A stretch of 64,000 nucleotides of DNA. It comes from Paramecium tetraurelia (taxonomy: Eukaryota; Ciliophora; Oligohymenophorea; Peniculida; Parameciidae). The notes beneath the pieces are model-generated. The model was not told where the DNA came from, ran no database searches, and was given only the letters and a program-made list of their open reading frames with translations. The stretch lies in contig NW_001799630.1 of assembly GCF_000165425.1 (NCBI RefSeq), positions 65,734-129,733 on the forward strand. Direction: 5' to 3'. The translations under genes and the position numbers were made by a program. This document shows positions 40,148 to 50,641 of this stretch, piece by piece. Positions within the stretch are counted from its first letter, which is position 1, and every line of letters starts with the position of its first letter.

Positions 40148-41392
40148 AAATAGATTTCATATTATTTAAGCTTCGCGAAAATTAACATTTTCCTGATTTC
40201 AAGAAAAATTGCAATGTGTACTTAATTTGTTTATAAATAGATGCAAGGTTTGTTAATAACATAAATCAAAGTACTTTTGTGGAGGATGTTATTATTTTAC
40301 TGGCAAAAGATGGAGTTTATGTTTAGATGGCTGTTTTAGACAATTTCATTAGGATCCTACAAAATATTTAAATAGAAAGAGAAAGAATTAGATTATTTGA
40401 TCCTTATTCAAACTTCATTATTAAAACTAAGATGCAAATTTATTTATCAAATTTAATTGTTAATCTAATTACATAGGAGCACATCGTTTTAATAAATTAA
40501 TTATTAAAACAGCATCAAGACCTTTAACCCACATCCTACCATTTTTACCCACACAGATTTCGAAACTAGAGTGTTGGCTTATCACTTTAAATAATTCTGG
40601 TTTTGTTTAGGAACTTAATAGACTTTACACAAAATTCAAAGGCAAATCTACAATCACTCCACCGATTAATTCTCTAAATAGATTTTCTCCAGTTGTCTTG
40701 ATGTTAAGATAAATTATTACCCACTCGTTTTGCTTTAAGGATTTATGCATGACAATTTACCTTTTAAGTAGTGATTCAATTCAGTGACTCTAGCATATAA
40801 CAATTATCCCACTTAAATGTTTGATTTATTCTTTTTTGTAGCTCCTTCAAAACCCATTTAATTCAATTTATATACTAAACCATTACCAAGTTCGCAGAAA
40901 TAGTATTCACTATTTTTCCAGTGACTTAGGCAATTAAATAGTCATCAATTTAGGAGTATAGTAAATTGGACTATGAAAAATTGCAATTTTTTATTAATCT
41001 ATCAAAATCCAACCGGTGTGTTTTGATTCTATTTCAAGTGATTTAGTAATATTGACATCCTATTTATTAATTTTAATGGTATTGCCAGTAACTACGCTTT
41101 TGAGTATAATTTTTTCTCTAGGCAAAGTTATATATACAAGAGCACTTTACATTAAAATTAATTAATTTATGCTTTAGTATTTAAAATTATAGTTGGCAAG
41201 GTTATAAAATTATCAAACAAGAATAATTTCTCTTTAAAAGTGGAGGATTTATAAGAGAATTTAAAAGAAAGTGATAAGTGGAATGTAAATATGAAGTATA
41301 TAGATTATAAAATATTAACAAAAATTATGAATAGGGTTGATTCAAATATCAATGTAAATTAAATAGGTTTTTCCTAACATTTTACACTTTAT
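40148..41392. other. Unresolved stretch with coding-like fragments
   Basis: No complete gene could be built. Fragments: a Cys-rich plus-strand piece at 40239-40400 (listed separately); a plus-strand hydrophobic piece near 41033-41160 (LVILTSYLLILMVLPVTTLL); and a charged piece near 41206-41330 (LKVEDLQENLKESDKWNVN). They lie in different frames with no obvious introns between them. Probably remnants of one or more decayed genes. Confidence 0.4.
40239..40400 (+). other. Cys/His-rich zinc-finger-like fragment
   Basis: In one frame the DNA reads RCKVCQQHKSKYFCGGCYYF followed by a CLDGCFRQFH cluster, ending at TGA 40398-40400. CxxC...CxxC...C...CFxxxH spacing resembles the Cys-rich C-terminal finger found in PiggyBac-type transposases and their domesticated relatives. 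No transposase core is recognisable upstream, and no terminal repeats were seen, so it may equally be an unrelated finger or chance. Confidence 0.3.
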
Positions 41393-42917
41393 TCACATTG
41401 TATGGTTTTTTGGCTGCTTAAATTAATTCTTACTAAGCTTCATGTAGAATATCGCAAATGCGATTTGCTGCATTTTTTTTACTGTGAATAATAACGGTAT
41501 TGGGACAGGTTGTATTAGACTAAGATAATTATAATTAGATATTACATCACTTTAGATGGGAGTAGTAAGAGATGAGTTCTCTATTTCTTTTGTCAGCATT
41601 TCACTAAATTCATTGATTTCTTATTCATTTTGAAAATCTTCTTCTTTATAGAATTATTAAAATTATTATTATGTTATGATGTTTTCTTAAAGAAGTGTTT
41701 CCAAAACTACTTGTCTACTTGATAATCTTGATTAATGTTTTGGTTTTACACTAGGAGATAACATTGGAGAATCATCAAATTGTGAGGAACAGAAATTAAA
41801 TTACTTATTTATCTGAACTTCTTCAGATTCATCAGATGAATCCATAATACTTGATCTAATAGTGTTGAATGTTTCTAATAAATTTAACTTTGACTTTTGA
41901 GACAAATGATTTTATCTTTAGTACGGTTATGAATTTAGTAAGATATAGAACTCGCTTTCTCCAAAATAGTTGATGAAAAGTTAGTTAAACAAGAGTTCTT
42001 GAACTGATTAAACGTTATTGTTAATCATTTCTTAGACAGTGTCTATTTAATCAGGGAATCTAGATAATAATTATTTAACTTACTATATAATTAAGTAAGC
42101 CTTAATTAATTGGACGTCTTAAAATATTTCCTTAGAATATTCATGTGTCATTCTTTCAATCAGGCAATTGTCTAAGATGTCCATATTGCAATTATCATCC
42201 AATAGAATAACGTTTGAAGCCTATAACAAAATATATACGACTTTTACTAAAAATTTATTTAGAATGAATCCTTCATTATGGTATTTGTACAACATTTTTA
42301 ATAATCCAAAAAAGGATTATTCGAAGGGCAATCCATTTATTGGCTTTCCATTTAAATATGAAATGACGATATAGACATATTGTTCATCCTCATATATATA
42401 TTCATATTTTTAGTTCCTAATTATCCTTTTCAAATATTGTCTGCCTTCAGATTTTGAATACTATTTTATTGACTTTAGCATCCCACTCATTCTATCTCGA
42501 GCTTGTAAGATCTATTTATAACAACAAATAATTACTGTGAATTTCTCTAATTAGAACAACACTTTCTCAATTTCATAATACGATTGAATATCCAAGTGAG
42601 TGCATCTTTAGTTTATCATCTAGTAAAACTACTATAAATCAGGCCCGTTGATATTTATTGAACCATATTTATTTTAAAGTGTCACTCCTCTCTCATCTAA
42701 ATTGATAAAAGTTTCCATCAAATTTATATATTAACTATTGGCATATAATTGACCTGAGATCACTTTAAATGTCTGTAGGTCGTCATCAGAGTACAACTAA
42801 AATGTTTATTCCTTCAAATTAAACAAAATAATTTACTTCTTCGTCATCTGAGTTCATAGCCCAATTATATTAAATGGGATTCCAAAAGGATTCAGCAAAT
42901 ATAGAATCTTAAATCAT
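41393..42917 (-). CDS. PH-like plus degenerate protein-kinase (pseudokinase) protein
   Basis: ATG 42915-42917, TGA 41393-41395, one intron 42797-42824; 499 codons. Residues ~25-115 look like a PH module (VNYFLYSDDDLQTFKVISG, GVTLQNKYGSININGPDLQQ). From ~120 a kinase-like line follows (SYYEIEKVL, QYVYIVISYLNGKPI, LLKMLYKYHNEGFI, NVILLDDNCNMDILDN). The glycine loop is lost, and the HRD, the lysine/Asn pair and DFG are replaced, so catalysis is not expected. The C-terminal ~200 residues are Ser/Gln-rich (EEVQINKQFNFCSSQFDD). PH plus kinase architectures are common in ciliates. It may be a scaffold or a degenerating kinase kept in frame. Confidence 0.65.
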
Positions 42918-43747
42918 TTATCTAAATATTTTTTTTAATAATTATCATTTTATAGCTTATAATATATACTTATATAGCCTTTCATATCATTTTGAATTTC
43001 AAATATATGAAACAATTCATTTTTATACCAAATTTAATTAATCATTATTTACATATTTGTAAGATTTGCCTCATTATGACTAAATATATATTTTCTTTTT
43101 AATTCAACTTGTAAATAATTTCTTTATCTTTCATTCCACTTCATAATTATCCTTTATTTGACTAAATTATGAAAAAATTGCTTGTTCCAATTCTAATATT
43201 TTAGTTCTAGCCTTTACATCAACCTTATAATTCTTTTAAACATTTACGTTTTTCAATCTAATAATATAAGTTTCATCCACCTTTTGTCACCATAGATTTA
43301 CCTTCATTTTCTTGATGATCCTATATTTCTAAGACTAATAAACTTACTTTATTTTGAATATTTGATGATCTTAATCTATGCAAACAATTGAATTCGATTT
43401 TTTATTATTTATTTAAATAATATAAAAAATCAAATAAACTGAAAGATGTATATTTATTTAAACATCCCCACAATTATTGAATTCTAAATTAAACTCACAT
43501 TTCTAATCAAAATATAAATTATGCTTTTTTATATAAATTACTTTCATTTTTGAAATAATTGATGGAAATAAGTTACTTAAAAATCAACATTGATTATTAA
43601 ATGAGTTAGCTTCTATTATAATCTACATTATTCTCTAATAAAAAGAATAGAAATACAAATCCATAAAGATTCTATAATAGGATCATGAAATCAAAATTGA
43701 CTTTCTTATTAGATTAAAATTATTTTAAAAATAGTAAACAAAAGCCA
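42918..43747. other. AT-rich region with a minus-strand coding-like remnant
   Basis: Minus strand, about 43330 down to 42960: two overlapping frames both look coding (VDETYIIRLKNVNVQKNYK and ARTKILELEQAIFSQFSQIK, then IIMKWNERQRNYLQVELKRK), but no intron joins them cleanly. A decayed coiled-coil gene is the likeliest reading. The rest, 43350-43747, shows nothing certain. Confidence 0.35.
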
Positions 43748-44289
43748 ATGAATATTAAACTTATTTATTTTTTAATAATTTGTAATTTAATCAACTAATT
43801 GTCAAAGTCTGAGACCAGCTTTTTATTTTAGGGAAACAAATCAATTAGAGTTGAATACTAAGAATTTCAAAAAATATTAAGCTATCCTACATTTTAGAAA
43901 ACAAATACTCATGTTGAATTACAATTAATCTCAATAATCTATAATAAACTAATCCACTTTAGCATTGATTGAATAAATTCTTTGATATTGAGTTAAACAA
44001 TAGAATTACCTAATAAATAGACACTAAGATATTCTAGTTTAATGTAAATGTGGCAAATCTTCATTTCTAATTTGATTATTACTTATATATAAGATTTGAA
44101 ACTAACAGTCTAAGCTTAGATTACTTAGAAGAAGGAAATTAAATAGAAAAATTCAATTTATTTGAATATTAAAATAAAGAAGAATTTATCGAAATTCAAA
44201 TTAAAAACAAGACGTAGAAGCAAATAATGAATTCTTAATAAGATGATAGAAATAATAAAAATTATCAATTATTAAATTATAAATTGTGA
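43748..44289 (+). CDS. Secreted-type protein, unknown, one frame break
   Basis: ATG 43748-43750 (an in-frame ATG also at 43685) begins with a signal-peptide-like MNIKLIYFLIICNLINQLS. The frame reads to TGA at about 43972; the coding sense then continues in another frame (DIELNNRITQQIDTK, ANLHFQFDYYLYIRFETNS, EEFIEIQIKNKTQKQIMN) to TGA 44287-44289. One base missing in ATTGATTGAA near 43970 accounts for it; no intron fits. The length 542 nt is one short of whole codons. No family recognised. Only 10 bp before the next start. Confidence 0.55.
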
Positions 44290-44299
44290 TTAACAATTA

Positions 44300-46349
44300 A
44301 TGTTAACGAGAAGAAAAAGTTCTGAATTAATTGAACCAGAGATTGTTAAAAAGATCAAAGGAAATGATGAGAGCAACTTGAAAGTTTTTATAAAAAACAA
44401 GCAAACCAGAAAAGTCTTAGAAGTAAGAATTTAATAATAACTTGAAAGAGTCGAGGCATTGCAAATTTATTTCCAATCCAATAATAATGTTTTGAAACAA
44501 TTTATAATGGAGATGATATAATAGGGTAAGATAGAACAGGTTCAGGTAAAACTCTTGCATATTGCCTCCCAATTCTTGAAAGAATAAGAGGATTAGGATT
44601 AAAATAAAATAAAAATCCTTATGTATTAGTATTATTACCAACAAGAGAATTGGCAATCCAAGTAACTACTGAATTTAATTCTATTTTACATAAAGAAAAT
44701 GAATACAGAATATATAGTATTTATGGCGGTACAGATCTAAGAAACTAAATTGATTAAGTGAGATAAGGATGTGAAATTGTAGTTGGTACACCTGGAAGAA
44801 TATAGGACCTTTTGGAAAGAAAGGTTCTAAAGTTAGATGAAATTTAAGTGGTTGTTTTGGATGAGGCAGATCAAATGTTGAATTTTGGATTTTAGGAAAA
44901 TATTGAAAAGATCATGTCCTATTTCAATGATAGAAAAATTTAAATGCTGTTATTTAGTGCTACAATACCTGATTGGGTAAAGGAACTATCATAAAAATAT
45001 ATGGAAGCTAATACTAAACATATTAATTTAATAAAGAGACATGAGGTAACTCTATTATTCTAAATATTTAGACTTAAACTTCAACTACAGTTAAACATTA
45101 TGCTCTCTAATGTGCTAAAAATCAATTAACAGGTGCAATAGGTGATGTAGTTTCAGTGTATGGCGGAAGACATGCAAGAACTATTATCTTCTGTGAGACT
45201 AAAAGAGAGTGCAATGAAATTATTTTGCATTCTAAATTACCAGCTGAAACACAACCATTACATGGAGACATTCCTTAATAATAAAGAACAGTGACATTTG
45301 AAGGATTTAAAAATGGAAAATTCAAATGCTTGGTTGCAACCAATGTTGCTGCTAGAGGTCTGGATTTCCCATAGGTAGATTTGATTATCTAATGCAATCC
45401 TCCTAAAGATATAGAATCATATATCCACAGATCAGGTAGAACTGGTAGAGCTGGAAAGGATGGAATATGTATCACTTTCTATTCAAAGAAGGATATGAGT
45501 TTGATTGAAAGAGTTGAAAGAGTAGCAAAAATAAAATTCATAAAGATTTCTGCTCCTCAACATTAAGATATTATCAAAGCAAGCTCAAGAGATCTATAAA
45601 CTAGTTTATAAGTAGTTAGTAAAGAAATTGTTGATTTGTTTTAACCTGTGGCTTAAGAAATCTTATCCAGGTGTGATCCAGTAGAAGCTTTGGCTAGAGC
45701 TTTAGCATGTGTGAGTGGTTACAAGGATAAACTATAGAATAGATCTATGTTGGGATCTTTTGAGGGATATATCACTTATGTTTTAAGATCATCAACTCCA
45801 TTCTAGGCTTGCGGTTATATTTGGAAATTCTTAAAGAATAACTTTTCAGAATAAATTTGTAATAGCATTAAGGGAATGAAAAAATTAAGAAATGAAAGCG
45901 GTGTTGCATTTGATATTAGTGAAGATGTCAAGGAAGAATTCGAAAATCAATACTAGGAAATATCTCAAAAATGGATATTGCAGAGGAATTGAAATTGAAT
46001 AAGCTACTAGTCCTTCCAGATATAATTGAAGAATAATTCTAATCTCATCAAAATTATCATTAATAACCCTACAGTTTAAGTGTCACAAACGGTTAAAAAA
46101 GAATAAGAAATATTTATTGGTGGATTAGATTTTAAGATTACAGAAGATGAAATTAAAAATGAATTCAAAAATAGAGGAGTCGAGTTATTCAATCTCAGAT
46201 TATTAAGAGGCTAGGATGGTTAATCAAAAGGATCTGCTTTTGGAGTATGTAGAACTAAAGAAATGGTATCAGTGGCAATCAAATAAAACGGTACCAAATT
46301 CAGAGGAAGAAATATTCGTGTGAATATGGCCAATGAAAAACCTAAATGA
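44300..46349 (+). CDS. DDX21-like: DDX21/Gu-type DEAD-box RNA helicase with GUCT and C-terminal RRM, one frame break
   Basis: ATG 44300-44302, TGA 46347-46349; introns 44423-44448, 45046-45071 and 46010-46031. Helicase motifs in order: DRTGSGKT (I), PTRELA (Ia), TPGR (Ib), LDEADQM (II), FSATIPD (III), RGLDFPQ (V), HRSGRTGRAG (VI). The GUCT domain follows (GYITYVLRS, IKGMKKLRNESGVAFDI), typical of nucleolar Gu helicases for rRNA processing. An RRM-like domain (EIFIGGLDFKITEDEIK, GSAFGVCRT, FRGRNIRVN) ends the protein. Frame is lost at the A5 run 45967-45971; one more A makes 659 whole codons. Otherwise the protein would stop at about 45991 and lose the RRM. Confidence 0.88.
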
Positions 46350-46511
46350 TAATTTATTGTATATGTATATATAGTAAAATATATTATTAACTTTGAGATA
46401 AGGGATTTAAATATATAAAATAATTAATAATTCACATCTATATATAAAAGGATTCTATATAGTGTTAAAATTGTTAATATAAATATAAATAAAATTGTAG
46501 TTTCAATTGAA

Positions 46512-49500
46512 ATGAATTAGTTGTTAACTTTATTAGGCAAGAATTTCACGTTACACTTTAGATCGCGATAATTTTGGCTCAATCTATATATTCCCATATT
46601 TAGCATACTTGCTTCTTAAATGGCTTAAGAAAAAATATTTATATAATTGCTTCCTATATTTATTTGCTTGAACAACAACGGAGCAATCAGATAAACCATT
46701 CAATTATTTGTATCGGAAAGAACTCGTAAATCCAAAGAATTGTAACTTCAGATTGGATTGAATTTAATTTCATATTACTCTTCTTGGATCATTACTGCTG
46801 TTACTTTTAGCCTTGTGATTTCAGTAATTTACTTGATTCCTTTTTTTATTATGTAATTAAATGCAGCAGGCTAAGCTTCAGTAGATGTAATAATATTCAT
46901 TTAAGGAGATATTCTGTATAATATTGCATTGTCATCTTTCATGCTCTTTTTAAGTATATTTTTTGAGAGTCCACTCAAAGCAAGCGAATTTTTGAGTCTA
47001 TTAAATGTGATATTTTCATTTGCTTCATATGTTAACTTTTACCCATATCCTGAATATTCCTTTTTTGGATAATTAACAGCTGTATTTTTACCTTAATCAG
47101 CTTTTTAAATGCTTTTGTTTAGTGAAAATTGGGTTTTTAATATAAGATGGGTTTGCTTAAGTAAAATTACATACATAGCATTCTTAATATTCTAAATTAT
47201 AGTTTATTTGTTTTGTTTTGTATACTTTGATCTAAATAAAGGAACCCTAAAGAACAAATTTTGGAATTGTTTCAAAAAGCAAAATTAAACTCATGTTTTC
47301 CTTTAAGATGATACATGCGAGTAGAATAGTGGGAATAGAAATTAATAACTATAAAAACCATTTTTAAATATACAATAGGATTTCGAAATTCAAGGATAAT
47401 CAATTATTAAAGCAGAAAATCTAGGTTATCAAATAGGTGAATAATCAATACTAAAGTCTATTAATTTAGATGTTTATTAAAATGAAACTTATTGTTTAAT
47501 TGGTCCTCAAGGGTCTGGTAAATCCACATTGATAAAGATTCTTTAAGGATTAACTCAACAAACTTCGGGCACAATTAAATTATTTGGATTAGAAATAGAT
47601 AAGAACTTAAAAAAATAAATTGGTATATGTATGTAATAAGATATTTTGTATGAAGATTTAACTGTGTAAGAGCATCTATAACTTTATGGTTCAATAAAAG
47701 GAATAACTGAAGAATAATTAACTATTCAGATTAATAATATCCTTATTTTTTGCTAATTAGTTGCAGAAACAAATTTAAAGGCTAGTAAACTAACTAGTTT
47801 AAATTCTAGAAAATTGTGTATAGCAATTTCAATGATTGGAAATCCTCAAGTATTATTTTATGATGAACCAAGTTAAGACTTGGATGCATAAGCAAAATAG
47901 TAAATTTGGTAAATTTTAAAATAAATTCGATTAAATAGAACTATTGTTTTTACTAGTTTATAATTTGAGGAGGCTGAGCAAATAGCTAATAGAATGGGGG
48001 TTTTAATAAATGGTTAAATTGTGGCATAAGGAACTCCAGAGTTTATTAAAAATAATTTTGGAATTGGTTATAATCTGAATATGAAATTCACAGATGAAAA
48101 TCAACTATTAATTGAAAAACCAAAAATCCAATTATCATTATAAAGAATTGATAGTTTAATATAAGCTATTCAAAGAGATGAAACTACTCTACTTTCTGTA
48201 TTACCTATAAACAAAATGGATTAATTTCATCAAATATTCTCATATTTAGAGTAGAATTCTAAATGTATCTTCTCGTTAAAGTATAATTAATTAGAGGATT
48301 GTTATAAGTCAATCGACAACTCAGAAGGTTAAGATAATATCGATTTTAATGCTCAAGGAATATTTCATTAATAACCTTAAATAGAATTAAGGTCCCAAAT
48401 TCATGGCTTGATAAAGAGAAAGTTATTATTAATTCTCACTGAGAAAGACAAATAAATCAAGTATATATTTTAGTACTTTTTAATTGCTTTGGCTGTTATG
48501 TTTGGCATGTTTTCAGCTTTTAGATTTGTGTTTTTCTATTTAGGAATAAAGGCTATGACATGTATTCTATTTACAGATTATTAATTTGAGGAAAAGAATA
48601 CTCAAATGAAATAGTTTCTATTGGCCAGTGGTGTATCTATTCGTACATATTGGCTAGGTACTCTATTCACAGATTTGATCATTTCATTTGTTGAAGGTAT
48701 CTACACTGCAGGTTTGTTGTGGATTTATAATGTTGGTCATTTTGGATTTCACTTTTTTGCTGTTACTTTGTTAATAACTATTTTTGGTTTTAGTTTGAGT
48801 TGCTAAGTGAATTATTTTATGTAAAAGTCACAATCAGGTAACTTATGTTTTGGCATAACTTTTTTGACTGTATTTGTTTTTTATCTGATATTCTTGTGTA
48901 TTATGTTAGGAATAGCCTTACCTGGAGTATCTCCTGGTGTATCTCTTTTAGCTATGATGATGATGATAGTTTCACCATATATGGCTTGTTACATAGGTTT
49001 TGGAATGAGTCCAAGTCTACTGAATCTAGCTATTTTTGGTTATTGGTCTTGTTTATTATTTTTACTAATTGGAGGAGGCTTATATTTTTTGATTTTAATA
49101 ACTACAGAAACTAAATAACACAAATAAATAGAAGAAGAAATGCATGATACAAATCCTGTAATAGATTTATAAGATGTTCAGTGGAAATATGGATCTATTG
49201 TAACAAGAGAGAAGATCAATTTCTAAATTAATAAATAAGAGATATATGGATTAGTGGGACCTAAAAATGCTGGAAAGTCACAATTAATAAATTTAATCAA
49301 TAGGTATGATCAGCCTGTAAATGGAAAGATTAGAATACGAGATTAAAACACCCATGTTGGTTTGGCTCCTCAATTTTAGATTTTCAAATCATTACTCACT
49401 GTACGATAAATGCTAGAATTCTCTGGCAAAATCAAAGGGTAATAAAATCTTGATTAGAGTATTGATATATTCTTAAAAGCATTTGATATGTTTGAAATTA

Positions 49501-50208
49501 AATACAAATAAATTCAATATCTCAATGAAGCTGAAATGAGGAAACTCCATTTGGGTATGGCATTGATGGGAGGTTCAAATAGGTTGTTTTTAGATGAAAT
49601 ACTCTAAGGATTGGATCTGAAATCTAAAAGAAAGGTTTCTTAAATAATTCAATAAACTTCAATTAACAACGAAGCTGGTATTCTACTAACAACTTAATCC
49701 ATCTAAGACACCTTATTAATTTGCAATAGAATTGGAATTTTCATTAATGGAGTTGTAATAGCTTAAGGAACAATAAGCGAACTACAAGATTAACTTGGAA
49801 AATATGCTAGATTTAGTGTAAAAACTGTATTTGGATACAAAGAATAAACTCATGATTTTATTTGTTAGACCTTACAATAATAATCGTATGCTATATAACC
49901 CATCTTCGATGCAAGAGAAAAGTAAATATTTATTTTATCAATGTAGTTTTTTGTCTTATATGATTCCAGCTTCGTAATTTAAGATGTCTAATCTCTTTTC
50001 ATTTTTGTATTTAGAACTCTAATTGAAAAGTAAGTTGATAAATGAATTTCAAATCTATGAACCAAATTTAGAATAAACTTTAGAATTCTTTGCCTCCTAA
50101 TAAATGATGGTCTTGAAAGCTTATCATTTAAGTTAAAATGGTTAGGATGATTTCAATTTCGGATGTGGACTTCGATCAATTACAGCTATGTTTTGTATAT
50201 TCTGGTGA
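46512..50208 (+). CDS. ABCA-type ABC transporter, both signature motifs degenerate
   Basis: ATG 46512-46514, TGA 50206-50208, one intron 49922-49946; 1224 codons. TMD1 ~1-270 (shorter than usual), NBD1 with Walker A GPQGSGKST and Walker B VLFYDEPSQDLD, regulatory linker, TMD2 ~660-850 (GVSIRTYWLGTLFTDLIISF, FGFSLSC), NBD2 with Walker A GPKNAGKSQ and Walker B RLFLDEILQGLD. The LSGGQ signatures are replaced (LTSLNSRKL; LNEAEMRKL), and D-loops and H-loops are altered. The end keeps the ABCA regulatory form (EPNLEQTLEFFA). ATP binding may persist with little or no hydrolysis. Long open frame argues against simple decay. Confidence 0.88.
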
Positions 50209-50641
50209 TTGATTAATTTATTTAGTTTGTAATTATTATTATTTTCAAATTCAGAATAACAAATAAACACTATCAATTTGCTAATTTATTTGTAAATCTA
50301 TGTTTTTAAAATTAATTCAATTTTTATTAAATTAAAATTACTCATTATTGAATACAAAGAGATTTATGAAATAGGATTTAGACTAAGAGTTTAATACCTC
50401 TAATTCTTAATCAAATAGTATGAATCTAATGAATCAACAATATTTACTATCTGTAATATACTTAAATTTTATAATTATATATTATATTAATTGTCAAAGT
50501 TGTGATTTATTTGAATTGACAACTTCAATGATGTATGAATTCGCCTCTACCATAAATTATAACTTCTGATAATGAATTGTAATAAATTCTGCTTACGATA
50601 GTTATAATTATTAATTTTATAAATAAATTTCTGTTTTAATA
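50209..50641. other. Intergenic, nothing seen
   Basis: AT-rich, no open coding content. Holds the ABCA 3' end and the TTLL promoter. Confidence 0.5.

Noticed and set aside
41033-41160. Possible P-type ATPase membrane segment (plus strand)
   Set aside because: Only a hydrophobic stretch with one proline matches; no DKTGT phosphorylation motif or other ATPase block is nearby.
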